From: Blastopirellula marina
GTDB lineage: Bacteria > Planctomycetota > Planctomycetia > Pirellulales > Pirellulaceae
Assembly: GCF_002967715.1 (NCBI RefSeq)
Contig: NZ_PUIA01000026.1
Span: 1 to 64,000 of the forward strand
Direction: 5' to 3'
DNA length: 64,000 nt
Shown here: positions 61,719-64,000 of the stretch, one piece after another
Position numbering within the stretch: the stretch's first letter is position 1
Layout: every line of letters starts with the position of its first letter
Translations under genes and position numbers: made by a program
Notes under the pieces: model-generated
What the model was told of the DNA's origin: nothing
Database searches by the model: none
The model's input: only the letters and a program-made list of their open reading frames with translations

Positions 61719-62128
61719 GAGAGAGTGCTCCGATAGAGATTAAGTTCTTGTGAGGATGAGATTGAGATGTGATGGCAGGCAGCGAATTCGCTTCAAGTTC
61801 TCAGCGCTGCGTCCAGAAACTTGGCGATGCGATTCCCTGTGACAATACTTTCGATCATCTCGGCTGGTTACTCCGGTGTGGTAGCATATTCCTGCGTTAC
61901 CATATGCCGTAGCGACACAAGACGACTCGACTAGCGCAGAGCAGGATGGGCCCAAAGCCGTCAAGGGAAAGCGCTTGTTTTAACAAGTTTTATCGTGGTG
62001 ACAAGTAAATGAAGGGGCTTTTCGACCCTTCTGTGCTGGAATTTCACGCGTAGCACGCGTATGGTAACGACAATTTGTCCGTTCGTGCCAAAAACCTGTC
62101 TAGTAATGACAAATGGGGAAAGAGCAAC
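61719..62128. other. Divergent control region of the sugar genes
   Basis: No gene seen. Besides the LacI-like site there are GGTAGCATAT/GTTACC inverted segments near 61880-61905, two ACGCGT copies (62047, 62055), the near-palindrome GACAATTTGTC (62069-62079) and a GAAGGG/CCCTTC hairpin near 62010-62030. This density of symmetric sites suggests regulated transcription. Confidence 0.5.
61966..61979. promoter_or_regulatory. Possible LacI-family operator
   Basis: GGAAAGCGCTTGTT has a palindromic AAGCGCTT core (61969-61976) like LacI/CcpA-type sites. It lies in the shared control region of two divergent sugar genes. No regulator gene is in the window. Confidence 0.35.
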
Positions 62129-63283
62129 ATGAGCAATCGCTGGGTCCTGAGTGAATACGATGTCACGTCCCCTTATCAACAGCCGGCTCCCTTTCTGAAA
62201 GCGGCCAAGCAGCACGGTCTGAGCGTGACTCACACGCGGCTTTTCGGAGGACGTCGCGATGGCGTCGAGTTGCTGACTGTCCAGAACGGAGAGTTCTCTT
62301 TCACGGCCATTCCTACGCGTGGTATGGGCATCCACCAGGCCAAGTACGGCACCACGCGTATCGGCTGGGATTCGCCGGTTGAAGGGCCTGTGCATCCGCA
62401 GTTTGTGCCCCTCTCTGAACCGAGTGGGCTGGGATGGCTCGATGGCATGGACGAACTAATTGTTCGTTGCGGGCTGGAAAGCAACGGTGCGCCCGAATTC
62501 GACGCAGAAAGTGGGCGACTGAAGTATGGTCTGCACGGTCGGATCGCCAATCAACCGACTGAAGACGTGGTCGTGGAAGTTTCGCCTGATGGCGAAATGT
62601 GCATCAGTGGCGAAATCCGTGAGACGCGGTTCCTGTGCTACAACGTCGCGATGAAAACCGAGATCCGCACCAAAACAGGCGAAAACGGTTTCCGCATTCG
62701 CGATAGCATCATCAACCGTGCCGCCCAGGAAAGCACGGCCCAGATGCTGTACCACATCAACATGGGAGCCCCCATCCTGGGTGAAGGAGCTTCGGTGGTG
62801 TGCCCTGTTACCGAACTGTGCCCACGCAACGACCATGCGGCCAACGACGTTGACACCTGGTCGACCTACAAAGGCCCCACGGCTGGCTATGTCGAACAGG
62901 TTTACTTTATGCAGCTTGCCGCCGATGCCAACGGCGATACCTGTACGCTATTGAAGAGTGCCTCTGGCGAACAAGGGGTTTCCGTCCACTTCAATGTGAA
63001 ACAGCTTCCCTACTTCATCATCTGGAAGAACACCGCCGCCGAAGCAGACGGCTACGTGACCGGTCTCGAACCATCGACCAACTTCCCAAATCCTCGCTCG
63101 TTCGAGGAAAAGAACGACCGCGTGCTGCGGATCGCCCCTGGTGCCACGTACGAGATCGACCTGGGCCTGCAATTCCATCCCGATGCCGCAAGCGTTGCGG
63201 CCATCGAAAAGAAGATTGCCGGGCTCACCGAAGGGAAAGACGCCAAAGTACACACCACGCCCCAGTCGACATGGTGTAGTTAG
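62129..63283 (+). CDS. DUF4432 (aldose 1-epimerase-like) protein
   Basis: The 384-residue protein resembles DUF4432, a galactose-mutarotase-like fold. Motifs include PTRGMGIHQAKYGTTRIGWD, GLHGRIANQP, YHINMGAPIL and GYVTGLEPSTNFPNPRSFEE. It probably binds or mutarotates a sugar. I start it at the ATG at 62129, preceded by GGGGAAAGAG; a TTG-initiated frame begins 54 bp earlier. It is divergent from the xylose-isomerase-like gene. Confidence 0.86.
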   Translation: MSNRWVLSEYDVTSPYQQPAPFLKAAKQHGLSVTHTRLFGGRRDGVELLTVQNGEFSFTAIPTRGMGIHQAKYGTTRIGWDSPVEGPVHPQFVPLSEPSGLGWLDGMDELIVRCGLESNGAPEFDAESGRLKYGLHGRIANQPTEDVVVEVSPDGEMCISGEIRETRFLCYNVAMKTEIRTKTGENGFRIRDSIINRAAQESTAQMLYHINMGAPILGEGASVVCPVTELCPRNDHAANDVDTWSTYKGPTAGYVEQVYFMQLAADANGDTCTLLKSASGEQGVSVHFNVKQLPYFIIWKNTAAEADGYVTGLEPSTNFPNPRSFEEKNDRVLRIAPGATYEIDLGLQFHPDAASVAAIEKKIAGLTEGKDAKVHTTPQSTWCS

Positions 63284-63297
63284 CAATGGTCGTGTCC

Positions 63298-63336
63298 CCT
63301 CTCCCTTCGCCGGGAAAGGGTTAGGGAGAGAGGTTT
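63298..63336. terminator. Hairpin between converging genes, probable bidirectional terminator
   Basis: Arms CTCTCCCT (63299-63306) and AGGGAGAG (63323-63330), followed by GAGGTTTT on the plus strand. It resembles the CCCTCTCCC/GGGAGAGGG repeats common between converging genes. Minus-strand U content is lower. Confidence 0.55.
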
Positions 63337-63346
63337 TGCGTCTCGG

Positions 63347-64000
63347 TTACTTCACCGCACAGTACGCACCGAAGCAGGCATTGAGGTGCAGCACTTCAAC
63401 CTGACGAAAGCCAACGGCTCGGCAAACGTCGACTTGATAGAGGACACTCCGCGGGGTGTCCTCTTTTTCGATGTAATCAAAGACCGTCTGACGATAGGCA
63501 TCGTCTCGGAAGTCGTTAAGGTACTCGCCGTAACGTTGCCATTGCACCTGATCAGCCGCTGGCAGATCGGAAGTTACCAGGTCGCTCACTAGAAAGATCC
63601 CGCCGGGACGCATCGCCTGGTGAATTTTCTGAAAGACCTGCTTCCAGTCGGCATCGTCCCGTAGATGATGCAGCACCGCGGCAGCCATGACGACATCGTA
63701 GGTATCGCCGGGAAGATCGACCTCGCGAATGTCGCCTTGGATGGTAGTAATTTCACGGGAGCTACTTTCGGATACTCGCTGCCGGGCCCGGTCGAGCATC
63801 GGCTGACTGAGATCGACCAGCGTGCAGTTCATGCCGGGAATACGCTGGAGAAGCTTCAACGTGTAGTTGCCGGCACCGCACCCGATATCCAGGACGTGCT
63901 TTGCGTCCGCGCGATGGGTAGCGGCAACCTGCGTGATCAGATCTAGCACCAACGGGGCATCCATTGTGGCGGACTGCCCAGTTTCCAGGTTCGAGAAGCG
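63347..64000 (-). CDS. Class I SAM-dependent methyltransferase, cut by the window edge
   Basis: The visible part has the SAM motif VLDIGCGAGNYTL and later segments QGDIREVDLP, MAAAVLHHLRDD and RPGGIFLVSDLV of the class I fold. The frame stays open upstream of the ATG at 63964 to the last base, and that upstream segment (NLETGQSAT) reads like real coding sequence, so the true start probably lies beyond 64000. Substrate unknown. Confidence 0.9.
   Translation of the reverse strand, partial: RFSNLETGQSATMDAPLVLDLITQVAATHRADAKHVLDIGCGAGNYTLKLLQRIPGMNCTLVDLSQPMLDRARQRVSESSSREITTIQGDIREVDLPGDTYDVVMAAAVLHHLRDDADWKQVFQKIHQAMRPGGIFLVSDLVTSDLPAADQVQWQRYGEYLNDFRDDAYRQTVFDYIEKEDTPRSVLYQVDVCRAVGFRQVEVLHLNACFGAYCAVK

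Overview
The window looks like chromosomal DNA of a planctomycete, most likely of the Pirellulaceae (Blastopirellula/Bremerella type). The reasons are a sulfatase, an ammonium-transporter/histidine-kinase fusion, the TIGR04137-type small basic protein, tailed or expanded ribosomal proteins, and xylose-isomerase-like and Gfo/Idh sugar enzymes. This assignment is inferred from gene content, not from a database search. I saw no phage, insertion sequence, CRISPR array or replication origin.

Layout. 1-10.3 kb: accessory genes, all on the minus strand. They are a secreted sulfatase, an HD-GYP response regulator translationally coupled to an Amt-PAS-kinase-REC-REC-HPt fusion, a DUF2071 protein, a secreted propeller-like protein and a putative metallopeptidase. 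10.3-45.8 kb: an unbroken 35-kb minus-strand block of translation and transcription genes. Read in its own direction it runs tRNA-Thr(UGU), tRNA-Tyr, tRNA-Gly, tRNA-Thr(GGU), tuf, tRNA-Trp, secE, nusG, rplKAJL, rpoBC, rpsL, rpsG, fusA, then the S10-spc-alpha series from rpsJ to rplO, secY, adk, map, an SDR-like gene, rpmJ, rpsM, rpsK, rpoA and rplQ. Strong hairpin-plus-U-run terminators lie after rpsG, after rplO and after rplQ. Good promoter candidates lie before rpsJ, before rpsL and before the tRNA cluster. rpmD, rpsD, infA and rpmG are absent from their usual places.

46-53.6 kb: two small membrane proteins, an unusual sigma-70-type factor whose N-terminal half is a series of predicted helix-turn-helix modules, a secreted protein, a DUF3891 protein, the small basic protein and a divergent protein kinase. 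53.8-57.1 kb: accD, a histidine-phosphatase-fold protein that has lost its catalytic residues, rpe and scpB. 57.3-63.3 kb: a sugar-metabolism neighbourhood with two TIM-barrel sugar isomerase/epimerase proteins, a Gfo/Idh dehydrogenase and a DUF4432 aldose-epimerase-like protein, interspersed with an AcpH-like and a DUF5063 protein. 63.3 kb to the end: a methyltransferase gene cut by the window edge.

The most interesting signals are the helix-turn-helix-decorated sigma factor that appears to lack region 3, the ammonium-sensing phosphorelay with its HD-GYP output, the catalytically dead phosphatase next to accD, an L17 nearly twice the normal size, an acidic N-terminal arm on NusG, and a str-position EF-G that resembles the ribosome-recycling EF-G2 class.
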